DNA from: JAEZDP01 sp964430855
GTDB lineage: Bacteria > Acidobacteriota > Vicinamibacteria > Vicinamibacterales > Vicinamibacteraceae
Assembly: GCA_964430855.1 (NCBI GenBank)
Contig: CAYSHC010000018.1
Span: forward strand, 1 to 58,835
Direction of reading: 5' to 3'
Length of the DNA: 58,835 nucleotides
Position 1 is the first letter of the stretch. Each line of letters starts with the position of its first letter. The position numbers and the translations under genes are program-made. This document shows, piece after piece, positions 15,447 to 24,102 of this stretch. The notes below the pieces were generated by a model. It was not told the origin of the DNA. It did not search any database and worked only from the letters and a program-made list of their open reading frames with translations.

Positions 15447-17284
15447 GTCCGGGCCTGCTGCTGTCGCTGCGTACGGTCGTCCTGCTCGGCGTCGCGGCGG
15501 CCGTGCTCGATCCCGGCTGTTCCACCCGGCGGCCAGTACCCGTCAGCCTGTGGACCGGCCCGTCCGTCGATGCCCGCGAGGCCGACGATCTCGCGCGAGC
15601 CGTCCGCGCGGCGGGATTCGACCTGCGCCCGGATGCCGGGCCGGACGCGATTCGGGTGGCCACCGGCACGCCGCGCGAGATCGTGGACGAAGTCCGTCCC
15701 TCGTCGCCGACGCTGGCGGTGCGTCCGTCAACGCCGCGCGCACACGTCGTCGGCATCGGCGCCCCTGCGATGGCCGTCGCCGGCCTGGCGCTCACACTGC
15801 ACGTCGATATCGCCGACGTCCCGCCTGACGGCGGCCACCTCGTCGTACGCGTCCGGGACGTCCTCACCGGCCGTATCGCTGGAAGTGCGCCCGTCGACGC
15901 AACGCCGGCGCCCGCCTCGTCGGCGGCTCCGGACGCGTCTGCCGACGGCTCCACCACCGGCAACGCGCCGTCAGCCGCAGGCCCCGACGTCGTCCGACGG
16001 GTCGATGTCGCCCTGCTGCCGCTCTCGCCCGGCCCGTGGGCCCTGTGCGTGAGCGTCGAACCCGACGCCACACCTCCGGACCATGCGGGCGACTGCGTCA
16101 CGATCGACCTGCAGGTGGCGCCCGAGACCGTGCGCGTCCACGTCCTCGAAGCTCGTCCGGCATGGGCCGCGCGCTTCGCCCGCCTTGCCCTCGCGCGCGC
16201 CGATGGCATCGTCGTGTCGTCGACGTCGAGAGTGGCGCCGGGCATCGCGGTGCGCGGCGAGGCCGCGGCGGCGTCCCTTGCAGCCACGGCGTCGGTGGGA
16301 GACACTCCCGACATCACGCTCGTGGCCGGTCTCGATGCGTTGACGTCTGCTGACGTATCAGGGCTCGTGCGCCTCGTCCGCGACGAGGGCCGCACGGTCG
16401 TGCTGCTGGCCGACGGGCCGCTGCCGGTGCGCGGCCTCGGCGCGCTCTGGACGGGCCGTCCCGGCACGCCGCGGTCGCGTGCCACGCCGGCCGCGGTCAC
16501 CATGGGGACGCACCGCCTGTCGGCCCGTGAATGGCTCGCGCTGGACGGCGCCGCAACGGATGCGACGCCGCTGGCGTATCTGGCGACATCCCCCGCAACG
16601 CCCGTCGTGTGGGGCCGTGCGCTTGGCGCCGGCCGCGTCGTGCTGATGGCCGCGCTCGACACATGGCGGTGGCGCAGCGATGATGACGGCACACATGACG
16701 CCGCCTGGCAGGCGTTGGTCTGGTCGCTCGCCGCGCTCCGGCAGGGAACGGCGCCGCGCGCCTGGCGGATCCGCAGCGGGCAGGCCGACGAGCTCCACGT
16801 GTCGGTGACTGCGGACCGGCACCGTGGTGACGGCGCCGGCTGGTTCGCCCGGTGGGCCGCGGACGCGGCGGGCGGCGCGGCGGGCGGGACCGCAGAGGGG
16901 GACACCGGCGAGGGGCGGGGGCGTGTCACCATGGCGCGCACCGAGGCCGGGTGGCGGGGCGTGGTGACGGTGCCGTCTGGCGCCTCGCTCGTGGAGCTGT
17001 CGCCGGACGCGTCCGACGCGTCAGCGTTCGGTGACGGGCGGCTCCAGGCGGCACGGGCCGCGTCAGGAGTTGCCGGCTGGGCCGACGTCGAGCGTGTCGT
17101 CTCGGCGAGCGGCGGGGCAGTGGTCACGGCAGATGCGCTCGTCCCGGCGCTTCAGCGGGCAGCGGCCGGGCGCGACGTCGCCGGCCCGCGCTGGTTCGTC
17201 ACGCGGCAGTGGTGGTACGCCGCGTGGGTCATCGGCGCGCTCGGCTGCGAGTGGTGGCTGCGGCGGCTGGCACGGCAGCGCTAG
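15443..17284 (+). CDS. Bat-operon-type membrane protein, function unknown
   Basis: 613-residue protein starting at the GTG at 15443, which overlaps the previous stop by 4 nt. An N-terminal hydrophobic segment (LLLSLRTVVLLGVAAAVL) is followed by DPGCST, then a long Ala/Asp/Arg-rich extracytoplasmic region. A stretch (TVVLLADGPLPV...WGRALGAGRVVLMAALDTWRW) resembles the glutamine-amidotransferase-like fold found in the last gene of many Bat-like operons, but I see no catalytic Cys-His pair. A C-terminal helix with several Trp residues (WWYAAWVIGALGCEWWL) ends the protein. Last gene of the 10269-17284 operon; an 18-nt gap with a strong GGAGGAGG site leads to tldD. Confidence 0.6.
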   Translation: MSPGLLLSLRTVVLLGVAAAVLDPGCSTRRPVPVSLWTGPSVDAREADDLARAVRAAGFDLRPDAGPDAIRVATGTPREIVDEVRPSSPTLAVRPSTPRAHVVGIGAPAMAVAGLALTLHVDIADVPPDGGHLVVRVRDVLTGRIAGSAPVDATPAPASSAAPDASADGSTTGNAPSAAGPDVVRRVDVALLPLSPGPWALCVSVEPDATPPDHAGDCVTIDLQVAPETVRVHVLEARPAWAARFARLALARADGIVVSSTSRVAPGIAVRGEAAAASLAATASVGDTPDITLVAGLDALTSADVSGLVRLVRDEGRTVVLLADGPLPVRGLGALWTGRPGTPRSRATPAAVTMGTHRLSAREWLALDGAATDATPLAYLATSPATPVVWGRALGAGRVVLMAALDTWRWRSDDDGTHDAAWQALVWSLAALRQGTAPRAWRIRSGQADELHVSVTADRHRGDGAGWFARWAADAAGGAAGGTAEGDTGEGRGRVTMARTEAGWRGVVTVPSGASLVELSPDASDASAFGDGRLQAARAASGVAGWADVERVVSASGGAVVTADALVPALQRAAAGRDVAGPRWFVTRQWWYAAWVIGALGCEWWLRRLARQR

Positions 17285-17302
17285 GACGGAGGAGGAGGGA
17301 GC

Positions 17303-18910
17303 ATGCGTCAGGGTCGGCGTGAGTTCATCAGGACGGTAGGAGCAGGGGCGGCCGGGCTCGGCCTGGCGGACTGGTGGCTGCCGCCACTCACGGCGCAAAC
17401 GTCGGCCCGGCGCACCGGGCCGTATCGCGAGTGGGGCACGATGGGCATCGAGCTCGCCCGCTCGCTCGGCTGCACGTACGCCGACGTCCGGTTCGGACGC
17501 AAGCGCTCGCAGGCGCTCAACGTGCGCAACGGCCAGCTCACGCAGCAGGGCGGCTTCAGCTACGGCGGCTTCGGCGCCGCGCCTGGCGGCGGCGTCTCCG
17601 ACACGGCCGGCTTCGGCGTCCGCGTGATTCACTCGGGGGTCTGGGGCTTTGCGAGCAGCCCCGTCACCACGCCCGAGGAAGTGCGACGCATCGTGCGCCT
17701 CGCGACAGACATCGCGCGCGCGAGCGCGATGGCCAAGCGGTTCGACGTCAAGCTCGCGCCGACGCCGGCCTACGACGACTTCTACGAGACGCCGCACGAG
17801 CGCGACCCGTTCACGGTACCGCTCGAGGAGAAGGTGGCGCTGCTCAGCGATGTCACGGCGGCCATCCAGAAGAACAAGCAGGTCCTCTTCGCCAACGCGT
17901 ACGCGAGCTTCTCGCACGACTGGAAGTTCCTCGTGACGAGCGAGGGGTCCTTCATCGAGCAGAGCCTCTACTACTGCTCGTGCGGCTGCGCGGCCACCGC
18001 GCGGACGAAGGGCCAGGTCAAGACGCGCGTGTACACGCCGGGCGCGTCGACGGCCGGCTACGAGTTCCTCGTCAAGGCGGACCTGGCCGGGCACGCCGAG
18101 CGCGTCGCGGCCGAGGCGGTGGAGCACTCGATGGCCGAGCCGGTGCGGCCCGGGCTGAAGGACCTCGTGCTGAAGCCGTCGCACCTCGCGCTCACGATCC
18201 ACGAGATCATCGCGCATCCCACCGAGCTCGACCGCATCGTCGGCTACGAGGCCAACTACGCGGGCACCAGCTTCGTGACGCTCAAGGATCTCGGCTCGCT
18301 GAAGTACGGCAGCCGGCTGCTGAACGTCACGGCCGACCGCACGTACCCCGGCGCGGCCGGCACCGTCGGCTACGATGACGACGGCGTGAAGACGCAGAAG
18401 TGGCCGATCATCCGCGAGGGCATCCTCGTGGGCCTCCAGACCAACCGCGAGACCGCGCACTACATCGGCGAGTCGGAGAGCCGCGGCTGCACGTTCGCGA
18501 ACCACTGGCGCAACTACCCGTTCCTGCGGATGCCGAACATCCAGCTCGAGGCGGGGCCGCCGGGGTCGCCGACGCTCGACGACATGATCGCCGACGTCAA
18601 GGACGGCGTCCTGGTGGACGGCGCGGGCAGCTTCAGCATCGACCAGCAGCGCTACAACGGCCAGTTCGGCGGCAACGCCTTCTGGGAGATCCGCAACGGC
18701 AAGGTGACGCGCATGGTGACCGACTTCACCTACAACGCGATCACCACGGACTTCTGGCAGAACCTCGACGCCGTCGGCCCGCCGGAGAGCTGGGAGCACC
18801 ACGGCATGGACGGCGACGCCAAGGGCCAGCCGGTGCAGTCGAACTACCCGTCGCACGGGTCGGCCCCGTGCCTCATTCGCAAGGTGATGGTCGGCGCCGC
18901 CTTCACATAG
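17303..18910 (+). CDS. tldD: TldD-family metalloprotease homologue with Tat signal
   Basis: 535 residues from the ATG at 17303, with a good GGAGGAGGGAG ribosome site. The N-terminus is a twin-arginine signal (GRREFIRT then GAGAAGLGLADWWL), so it should be exported folded. The TldD core follows: GCTYADVRFGRKRSQAL, the Zn motif HEIIAH (HExxxH) followed by PTELDR, GYEANYAGTSFV, and VGYDDDGVKTQKWPI. The C-terminus has AGSFSIDQQRYNGQFGG. TldD normally pairs with PmbA/TldE to cut peptides. A pmbA gene lies next but lacks a signal peptide. Closely similar to the second tldD at 20442, so this looks like a local duplication. Confidence 0.88.
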   Translation: MRQGRREFIRTVGAGAAGLGLADWWLPPLTAQTSARRTGPYREWGTMGIELARSLGCTYADVRFGRKRSQALNVRNGQLTQQGGFSYGGFGAAPGGGVSDTAGFGVRVIHSGVWGFASSPVTTPEEVRRIVRLATDIARASAMAKRFDVKLAPTPAYDDFYETPHERDPFTVPLEEKVALLSDVTAAIQKNKQVLFANAYASFSHDWKFLVTSEGSFIEQSLYYCSCGCAATARTKGQVKTRVYTPGASTAGYEFLVKADLAGHAERVAAEAVEHSMAEPVRPGLKDLVLKPSHLALTIHEIIAHPTELDRIVGYEANYAGTSFVTLKDLGSLKYGSRLLNVTADRTYPGAAGTVGYDDDGVKTQKWPIIREGILVGLQTNRETAHYIGESESRGCTFANHWRNYPFLRMPNIQLEAGPPGSPTLDDMIADVKDGVLVDGAGSFSIDQQRYNGQFGGNAFWEIRNGKVTRMVTDFTYNAITTDFWQNLDAVGPPESWEHHGMDGDAKGQPVQSNYPSHGSAPCLIRKVMVGAAFT

Positions 18911-18917
18911 CGAGGCA

Positions 18918-18940
18918 GGGACGGCCCGCCGGGCCGTCCC
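18918..18940. repeat. Palindromic hairpin, GGGACGGCCC type
   Basis: Perfect 10-bp inverted repeat (GGGACGGCCC / GGGCCGTCCC) with a 3-nt loop, 7 nt after the tldD stop. It resembles the unit at 19023-19043. It could act as a REP-type element or as a terminator-like stem; no T-run follows. Confidence 0.6.
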
Positions 18941-18947
18941 CACGGCC

Positions 18948-18969
18948 CTTCCGGGAGAGCCTCCGGAAG
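18948..18969. repeat. Inverted repeat CTTCCGG...CCGGAAG
   Basis: 7-bp arms separated by 8 nt, directly after the first palindrome in the same intergenic gap. Likely forms a second stem in the RNA. Confidence 0.4.
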
Positions 18970-19022
18970 CGGCGACGGCAAGACCTCAGGGACGCGAGGC
19001 GCGCGTCGAGATGAAACGTGAA

Positions 19023-19043
19023 GGACGGCTCGGAGAGCCGTCC
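19023..19043. repeat. Palindromic hairpin, GGACGGCTC type
   Basis: 9-bp arms GGACGGCTC / GAGCCGTCC around GGA, 23 nt before the pmbA ATG. Sequence relative of the palindrome at 18918-18940; both share GGACGGC in the left arm. Together they look like two copies of a REP-like intergenic element. Confidence 0.6.
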
Positions 19044-19066
19044 CTACCGAGGGCGAGAAGGGGACG

Positions 19067-20425
19067 ATGAGCTACTCACGCGACGAAGTGAAGGCAATTA
19101 CCGACCGGATCCTGAACATGGCCACCGCCGACGCCGTCGAGATCGACTTCTCGGGCGGCGAGCGCTCCGCCACGCGGTACGCCAACTCGAGCATCACCGC
19201 CAACCTGATCGAGCACGACCAGCAGGTCCAGATCACCGTGTACTACGGCCAGAAGAGCGCCAGCACGGTCACCCACCAGTTCGACGACGCGTCGCTGAAG
19301 ACGGCCATCGAACAGGCCCAGGAACTGGCCAGGCGCAAGCCCGACAACCCCGAGGCGATGCCGCTCGTCAAGCCGCCGCAGGACTACGCGCCCGTGGAAG
19401 CGGTCATCGACAGGACCGTCGCGTTCGGCCCGGGCGAGCGCGCGGCCATGGTCAAGCAGAGCCTCGACATCTGCGAGAAGAAGGGCGTCATCGGCGCGGG
19501 CTACATCCCGAAGGTGCACTGGACACAGGCCACCGCCAACAGCGAAGGGCTGTTTGCCTACTTCCAGTACGCGGAGGCGAGCTTCATCCTCACCTGCCGC
19601 ACGCCCGACGGCACGGGCTCGGGGTGGGCAGGGCAGACCGGGATGAAGGACGTCGCGCTCATCGACCCGGTGGAGATCACCGAGACGGCCGCCGACAAGG
19701 CTCTCAAGTCGCAGAAGCCGCGGCCCATCGAGCCGGGCGACTACACCGTCATCCTCGAGCCGCGTCCGGCCGCACGCTTCCTCTCGCTCCTGATGGGCGC
19801 CTTCGACGCGCGCGCCGCGGAGGAAGGCCGCAGCTTCATGTCGAGTCCCGACGAGCGTGGCAAGACCAAGCTCGGCGAGAAGCTGTTCGGCGACAACGTG
19901 ACGATCCGGAGCCAGATCAACCACCCCGTGCTGAAGCAGACGCCCATCGGGCAGGACGGCCTGGCCGCGCGCGACGTGACGTGGGTGGAGAAGGGCGTCG
20001 TCAAGACGCTCTACGACACGCGCTACTGGGCGCAGAAGCAGGGGCGGCAGCCCACGCCGACGCCGCCGGGCCTGAGCCTCGTGATGGAGGGCGGGACGAC
20101 GTCCATCGAGGACATGATCAAGTCCACAAAGCGCGGCCTGCTCGTGTCGTTCTTCTGGTACATGCGGCCCGTCGAACCGATGTCGATCCTCTACACCGGC
20201 ATGACGCGTGACGGCCTGTTCCTCATCGAGAACGGCGAGGTGACGCAGCCCGTGCAGAACTTCCGCTGGAACGAGACGCCGGTGGTCGGCTTCAACAACA
20301 TCAGCGCGCTCGGGCCGCCCGTGCCGATGCACACGGGCGAGGCCTACGACCAGCCCGGCACGGCCATGGTGCCCGCGATGAAGATCGAGGACTTCACGAT
20401 GACCTCGATCTCGCCGGCCGTCTGA
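19067..20425 (+). CDS. pmbA: PmbA/TldE-family protein, cytoplasmic
   Basis: 452 residues from the ATG at 19067, preceded by a GAGAAGGGG ribosome site. This is the TldE/PmbA-like partner of TldD: it has the family fold motifs (AVEIDFSGGERSATRYANSS; GERAAMVKQSLDICEKKGVIGAGYI; GLFLIENGEVTQPVQNFRWNETPV) and no HExxxH zinc motif. There is no Tat or Sec signal, unlike the two TldD proteins on either side. In E. coli TldD and TldE form a heterodimeric protease in the cytoplasm. Whether this protein pairs with the exported TldDs is unclear. Confidence 0.88.
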   Translation: MSYSRDEVKAITDRILNMATADAVEIDFSGGERSATRYANSSITANLIEHDQQVQITVYYGQKSASTVTHQFDDASLKTAIEQAQELARRKPDNPEAMPLVKPPQDYAPVEAVIDRTVAFGPGERAAMVKQSLDICEKKGVIGAGYIPKVHWTQATANSEGLFAYFQYAEASFILTCRTPDGTGSGWAGQTGMKDVALIDPVEITETAADKALKSQKPRPIEPGDYTVILEPRPAARFLSLLMGAFDARAAEEGRSFMSSPDERGKTKLGEKLFGDNVTIRSQINHPVLKQTPIGQDGLAARDVTWVEKGVVKTLYDTRYWAQKQGRQPTPTPPGLSLVMEGGTTSIEDMIKSTKRGLLVSFFWYMRPVEPMSILYTGMTRDGLFLIENGEVTQPVQNFRWNETPVVGFNNISALGPPVPMHTGEAYDQPGTAMVPAMKIEDFTMTSISPAV

Positions 20426-20441
20426 GCGAGAGGGATCAGCC

Positions 20442-22031
20442 ATGGCATGGAATCGACGTGACTTCCTCAAGGGCGCGGGGGCGACCACGGTGGCGCTGGC
20501 CGCGAGCGACCTGGTGGCCGACCTCCTCGCCCAGTCGAGCGGGCGCGCGCTCGCCTCGAAGTTCAAGGGCCTGTCCGACGTGGCGCTGGGCGAGGCGAAG
20601 CGCCTCGGTGCTTCGTACTGCGACATCCGCTTCACGCGCAACGTGAACGACTCGGTGAGCGTGCGCGACCGCATCGTCACCGACGGCGGCTTCGGGTTCG
20701 GCGGGGGCGGCGGTCGCAACGAGAGCGCCGGCTTCGGCGTCCGCGTGCTGCACAGCGGGGTGTGGGGCTTTGCCAGCAGCCCGCTCGTGACCGAGGACGA
20801 GATCCGCCGCATCGCGGCGCAGGCCGTGGACGTGGCGCGCGCGAGCGCGGTGGCGAAGCGGTTCGACGTCCGGCTGGCGCCGACACCGGCCTACCAGACA
20901 TACTGGGCGACCCCCATCGAGGTCGACCCGTTCTCGGTGCCGCTCGACGACAAGATCTCGTTCCTCCTCCAGGTGAACGAGCGGCTCCTCGCCACCAGGG
21001 GCGTCATCCGCGTGCAGTCGCGCATCGCCCAGGACTACGAGTGGAAGTACTTCGCCTCGAGCGAGGGCTCCTACATCGAACAGGAGTTCTGGCGCGTGTC
21101 GCCGAGCTACACGGCGACCGCACGTGCGGACGGCAAGGTCAAGAGCCGCACCTTCACCGTCCCTGCGCGGACGGGCGGCTGGGAGATCGTGACCGGCGGG
21201 GGCATGCTCGAGAACGCCGAGCGCATCGCGTCGGAGGCCGTCGAGCACGCGATGGCGCCGCCCGTGCCGGCCGGGCCCAAGGACCTGGTCCTGACGCCCT
21301 CGCACTCGATGCTGACCATCCACGAGATCGTGGGCCATCCCACCGAGCTCGACCGCATCCTCGGCTACGAGGCCAACTACGCGGGCACGAGCTTCATCAA
21401 GGTGGAGGACGTCGGGCGCCTGAAGTACGGCAGCCCGCTGTTCAACGTCACGGCCGACCGCACCATCGAGGGCGGCCTGTGCACCGTCGGCTACGACGAC
21501 GACGGCGTGAAGACCACGTCGTGGCCGATCGTCCGCGAAGGCATCCTCGTGGGGCTTCAGACCAACCGCGAGACCGCGCACTACATCGGCGAGCGCGAGA
21601 GCCGCGGCTGCACGTTCGCCACGTCGTGGCGCAACTACCCGTTCCTGCGCATGCCCAACGTCCACGTGGAGGCGGGCGGAGACGACGCGCCGAGCGCCGA
21701 GGAGATCATCGCCGACACGAAGGACGGCATCCTCATCGACGGGCGCGGCAGCTACTCGATTGACCAGCAGCGCTACAACGGCCAGTTCGGCGGCGACGCG
21801 TTCTGGGAGATCAAGAACGGCCGGATCACGCGAATGGTGTCGGATGTGACCTACAACGCCATCACGACCGACTTCTTCGCGAACCTCGACGCGGTCTCGA
21901 ACAAGGGCTCGTGGGAGATGTTCGGCACGACCGGCGACGCGAAGGGGCAGCCGGTGCAGATCAACCACATCTCGCACGGCGCGCCGTACATGCGCATCCG
22001 GCGCATCATGGTGGGTGCCGCCTACCTGTGA
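20442..22031 (+). CDS. tldD: TldD-family metalloprotease homologue with Tat signal (second copy)
   Basis: 529 residues from the ATG at 20442 after a GAGAGGG site. Classic twin-arginine signal NRRDFLKGAGATTVALAAS. Zinc motif HEIVGH followed by PTELDR, then GYEANYAGTSFIKVEDVGRLKYG and VGYDDDGVKTTSWPI. It is strongly similar to the 17303 gene along its whole length, including GSYSIDQQRYNGQFGGDAFWEI. The stop codon overlaps xerD by 4 nt. Expected to act outside the cytoplasm. Confidence 0.88.
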   Translation: MAWNRRDFLKGAGATTVALAASDLVADLLAQSSGRALASKFKGLSDVALGEAKRLGASYCDIRFTRNVNDSVSVRDRIVTDGGFGFGGGGGRNESAGFGVRVLHSGVWGFASSPLVTEDEIRRIAAQAVDVARASAVAKRFDVRLAPTPAYQTYWATPIEVDPFSVPLDDKISFLLQVNERLLATRGVIRVQSRIAQDYEWKYFASSEGSYIEQEFWRVSPSYTATARADGKVKSRTFTVPARTGGWEIVTGGGMLENAERIASEAVEHAMAPPVPAGPKDLVLTPSHSMLTIHEIVGHPTELDRILGYEANYAGTSFIKVEDVGRLKYGSPLFNVTADRTIEGGLCTVGYDDDGVKTTSWPIVREGILVGLQTNRETAHYIGERESRGCTFATSWRNYPFLRMPNVHVEAGGDDAPSAEEIIADTKDGILIDGRGSYSIDQQRYNGQFGGDAFWEIKNGRITRMVSDVTYNAITTDFFANLDAVSNKGSWEMFGTTGDAKGQPVQINHISHGAPYMRIRRIMVGAAYL

Positions 22032-22933
22032 CCGACGTCCCCTCGTCGTGGGCCCGCATCGACGCGTACCTCGACCACCTGCGCGTCGTGCGCCGGCTGT
22101 CGCCCCGCTCGATCGAGAGCTACGGGCGCGACCTCCTGGCGCTGGCGCGCTTCGCGGAGGGCCGGGGCAAGCCGCCGGACGCCCTGACGACGCAGGACCT
22201 CGAGGCGTTCGTCCGCCAGCTGATGGCAGAGGGGTACGCCCCGCGCAGCGTGGCGCGTGTCGTCGCCGGCGTCCGCGGGTTCTTCCGCCACCTGCTGGTC
22301 GAGCGGGCGATCGCGGCCGACCCGGCCGATGACCTGCGCCCGCCGCGCGCGTGGCGGGCGCTGCCGCGATACCTGTCGCTCGAGGAGGTCGACCGCCTCC
22401 TCGAGGCACCGGATGTGGCGACGCCGCGTGGGCTGCGCGACAGGGCCCTCATCGAGCTGCTGTATGCGACGGGCCTGCGCGTGTCGGAGCTCGTCGGCCT
22501 CAAGCCGGGCGACCTGCACCTCGACGTCGGCTACCTCACGTGCATCGGGAAGGGCGACAAGCAGCGCGTCGTGCCGGTGGGTGACCAGGCGCGCGACTGG
22601 GTCGCTCGCTACCTTCGGGAGGGGCGCCCGGCGCTGCTCAAGGGCTCGGCATCGGCGTGGCTGTTCCCCTCTGGCAGGGGCGCCTCGCCGCTGACGCGCG
22701 TCGGGTTCTGGAAGCTCCTGAAGCGGTATGCCGTGCAGGCCGGCGTGACGACCGACGTCTCACCGCACGTCCTTCGCCATTCGTTCGCCACCCATCTGCT
22801 CGACAGGGGGGCCGACCTGCGTGCCATTCAGCTCATGCTTGGTCACGCAGACCTCTCGACAACACAGATTTACACCCACGTCCTCGAGGCGCGACTGAAG
22901 CAGCTTTACGACGCCCACCACCCGCGATCCTAG
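22028..22933 (+). CDS. xerD: Tyrosine recombinase XerD
   Basis: Site-specific recombinase of 301 residues for chromosome dimer resolution. Starts at the GTG at 22028, coupled to the tldD stop. N-terminal SAM-like domain (IDAYLDHLRVVRRLSPRSIESYGRDL), then the catalytic domain with Arg in ATGLRVSELVGL, Lys in GKGDKQR, HVLRHSFATHLL, GHADLSTTQIY (nucleophile Tyr). Length and spacing are normal for Xer proteins, with no sign of an integrase attached to a mobile element. XerD rather than XerC is the likelier label but is not proven. Confidence 0.9.
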   Translation: MTDVPSSWARIDAYLDHLRVVRRLSPRSIESYGRDLLALARFAEGRGKPPDALTTQDLEAFVRQLMAEGYAPRSVARVVAGVRGFFRHLLVERAIAADPADDLRPPRAWRALPRYLSLEEVDRLLEAPDVATPRGLRDRALIELLYATGLRVSELVGLKPGDLHLDVGYLTCIGKGDKQRVVPVGDQARDWVARYLREGRPALLKGSASAWLFPSGRGASPLTRVGFWKLLKRYAVQAGVTTDVSPHVLRHSFATHLLDRGADLRAIQLMLGHADLSTTQIYTHVLEARLKQLYDAHHPRS

Positions 22934-22957
22934 GACGGTGAGGATGGCCGCCTGCGG

Positions 22958-23353
22958 CTAGCGGCCGGTGTCGGCGGCGTCGGCCCGGGTGCTCGACGCC
23001 ATGTCCCGGCGCTGGCCTTCGCCGTTGCGCCCGTTGGAGGGCGGGTGCTCGTTCACGACGAGGCCTTCCCACAGCGGCGCGCCGCGGCTCAGCGTCGCGC
23101 GGGCGACGATGTGCGCCGAGAGCGGGGCCGTCGCCATGAGGAAGCCGCCGAGGCTCATGAGGCGCACCACCGACGACAGGTCGGGCAGCTGGAACGCGGC
23201 GCCGAGCAGCAGGCACGCCAGGCCGAGCGTCGAGGCCTTCGCCGACGCCTGCATCCGCATCACCGCGTCGGGAAGCTTCAGCACGCCCGTCGCGGCCAGC
23301 AGCGTGAACACGCTGCCGACGAGCATCAGGATGGCCGTGGCCCACCCGGTCAC
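22958..23353 (-). CDS. mrpG: Na+/H+ antiporter subunit MrpG
   Basis: 131-residue membrane subunit with three helices, starting at the GTG at 23351-23353, which overlaps the mrpF stop (GTGA). Typical MrpG/MnhG features: LKLPDAVMRMQASAKASTLGLACLLLGA and a C-terminal helix FLMATAPLSAHIVARA. The last 35 residues are hydrophilic, a longer tail than usual. Last gene of the mrp operon. Confidence 0.9.
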   Translation of the reverse strand: MTGWATAILMLVGSVFTLLAATGVLKLPDAVMRMQASAKASTLGLACLLLGAAFQLPDLSSVVRLMSLGGFLMATAPLSAHIVARATLSRGAPLWEGLVVNEHPPSNGRNGEGQRRDMASSTRADAADTGR

Positions 23354-23616
23354 TGTCCCTCCTCCTTCTGCACGTACCACGCGTACGCGACGGTCCCGAG
23401 GAAGCCGACGAGCGCAATCATGATTGCCACGTCGAGGCCGCCGGGCTGGCCACTGCTCGCCGAGCTGACAACGATGACGCCCACGGTGACGATGGCCAGC
23501 AGGTCCATCGCGACGATCCTGTCGGCGAGGGTAGGGCCCAGCCACAGGCGCCCGAAGCAGATGAGCAGCGACAGGCCCAGGATGCCCAGCACCACCTGAA
23601 AGACGATGTCCAGCAT
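23350..23616 (-). CDS. mrpF: Na+/H+ antiporter subunit MrpF
   Basis: 88-residue, three-helix subunit. I chose the ATG at 23614-23616 because GGGAGGGGGG lies just upstream; a GTG at 23637 that overlaps the mrpE stop is an alternative. Family hallmark RLWLGPTLADRIVAMDLLAI is present. Needed for assembly of the Mrp complex. Confidence 0.9.
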   Translation of the reverse strand: MLDIVFQVVLGILGLSLLICFGRLWLGPTLADRIVAMDLLAIVTVGVIVVSSASSGQPGGLDVAIMIALVGFLGTVAYAWYVQKEEGQ

Positions 23617-23633
23617 GTCCCCCCTCCCGAGCC

Positions 23634-24101
23634 TCACGCGAGGACGCGAATCACGCGGCGCTCGAACTCCTCCTTGATCGACGCGCGCGCCTCGTCGGCC
23701 GACGTGACGTGCATGACGTGGACGTAGAGCACGTCCCGTGCGTCGGACAGGTCCACGGCCAGCGTGCCCGGCGTCAGGCTGATGAGCGTCGTGAGCACCA
23801 GGATCTCGAGATCCGTCTCCACGTCGAGCGGCACGGCAACGATGCCGGGGCGCAGGTCGCGCACGGGCCGGACGACGTCCGCGGCCATCCGCACGTTGGC
23901 CATCAGGAACTCGCGGATGAGGAACAGCACCAGCGACAGGACGGCTGCGGTCTTGTCGTGATAGGTGCGGGGCACGACGCCGCCGAACGCCAGGACGGCG
24001 AGGATGACGTAGCCCACGACGAACCCGAGCGCGAGGTTGCCGAAGGAGAACCCGCTCAGGGCCGTCCAGATGATCGCGAGCATCACGTTGCCGAGCAGCA
24101 C
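23634..24101 (-). CDS. mrpE: Na+/H+ antiporter subunit MrpE
   Basis: 155-residue subunit starting at the GTG at 24101 with a GGAGGG site. Contains two or three N-terminal helices and the family phrase LTTLISLTPGTLAVDLSDARDVLYVHVM. Stop overlaps an upstream alternative start of mrpF. Confidence 0.9.
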   Translation of the reverse strand: MLLGNVMLAIIWTALSGFSFGNLALGFVVGYVILAVLAFGGVVPRTYHDKTAAVLSLVLFLIREFLMANVRMAADVVRPVRDLRPGIVAVPLDVETDLEILVLTTLISLTPGTLAVDLSDARDVLYVHVMHVTSADEARASIKEEFERRVIRVLA

Positions 24102-24102
24102 G

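Noticed and set aside
22028..22933. Integrase of a mobile element
   Set aside because: Size, motifs and a chromosomal housekeeping context fit XerC/D; no attachment site or phage genes were seen.
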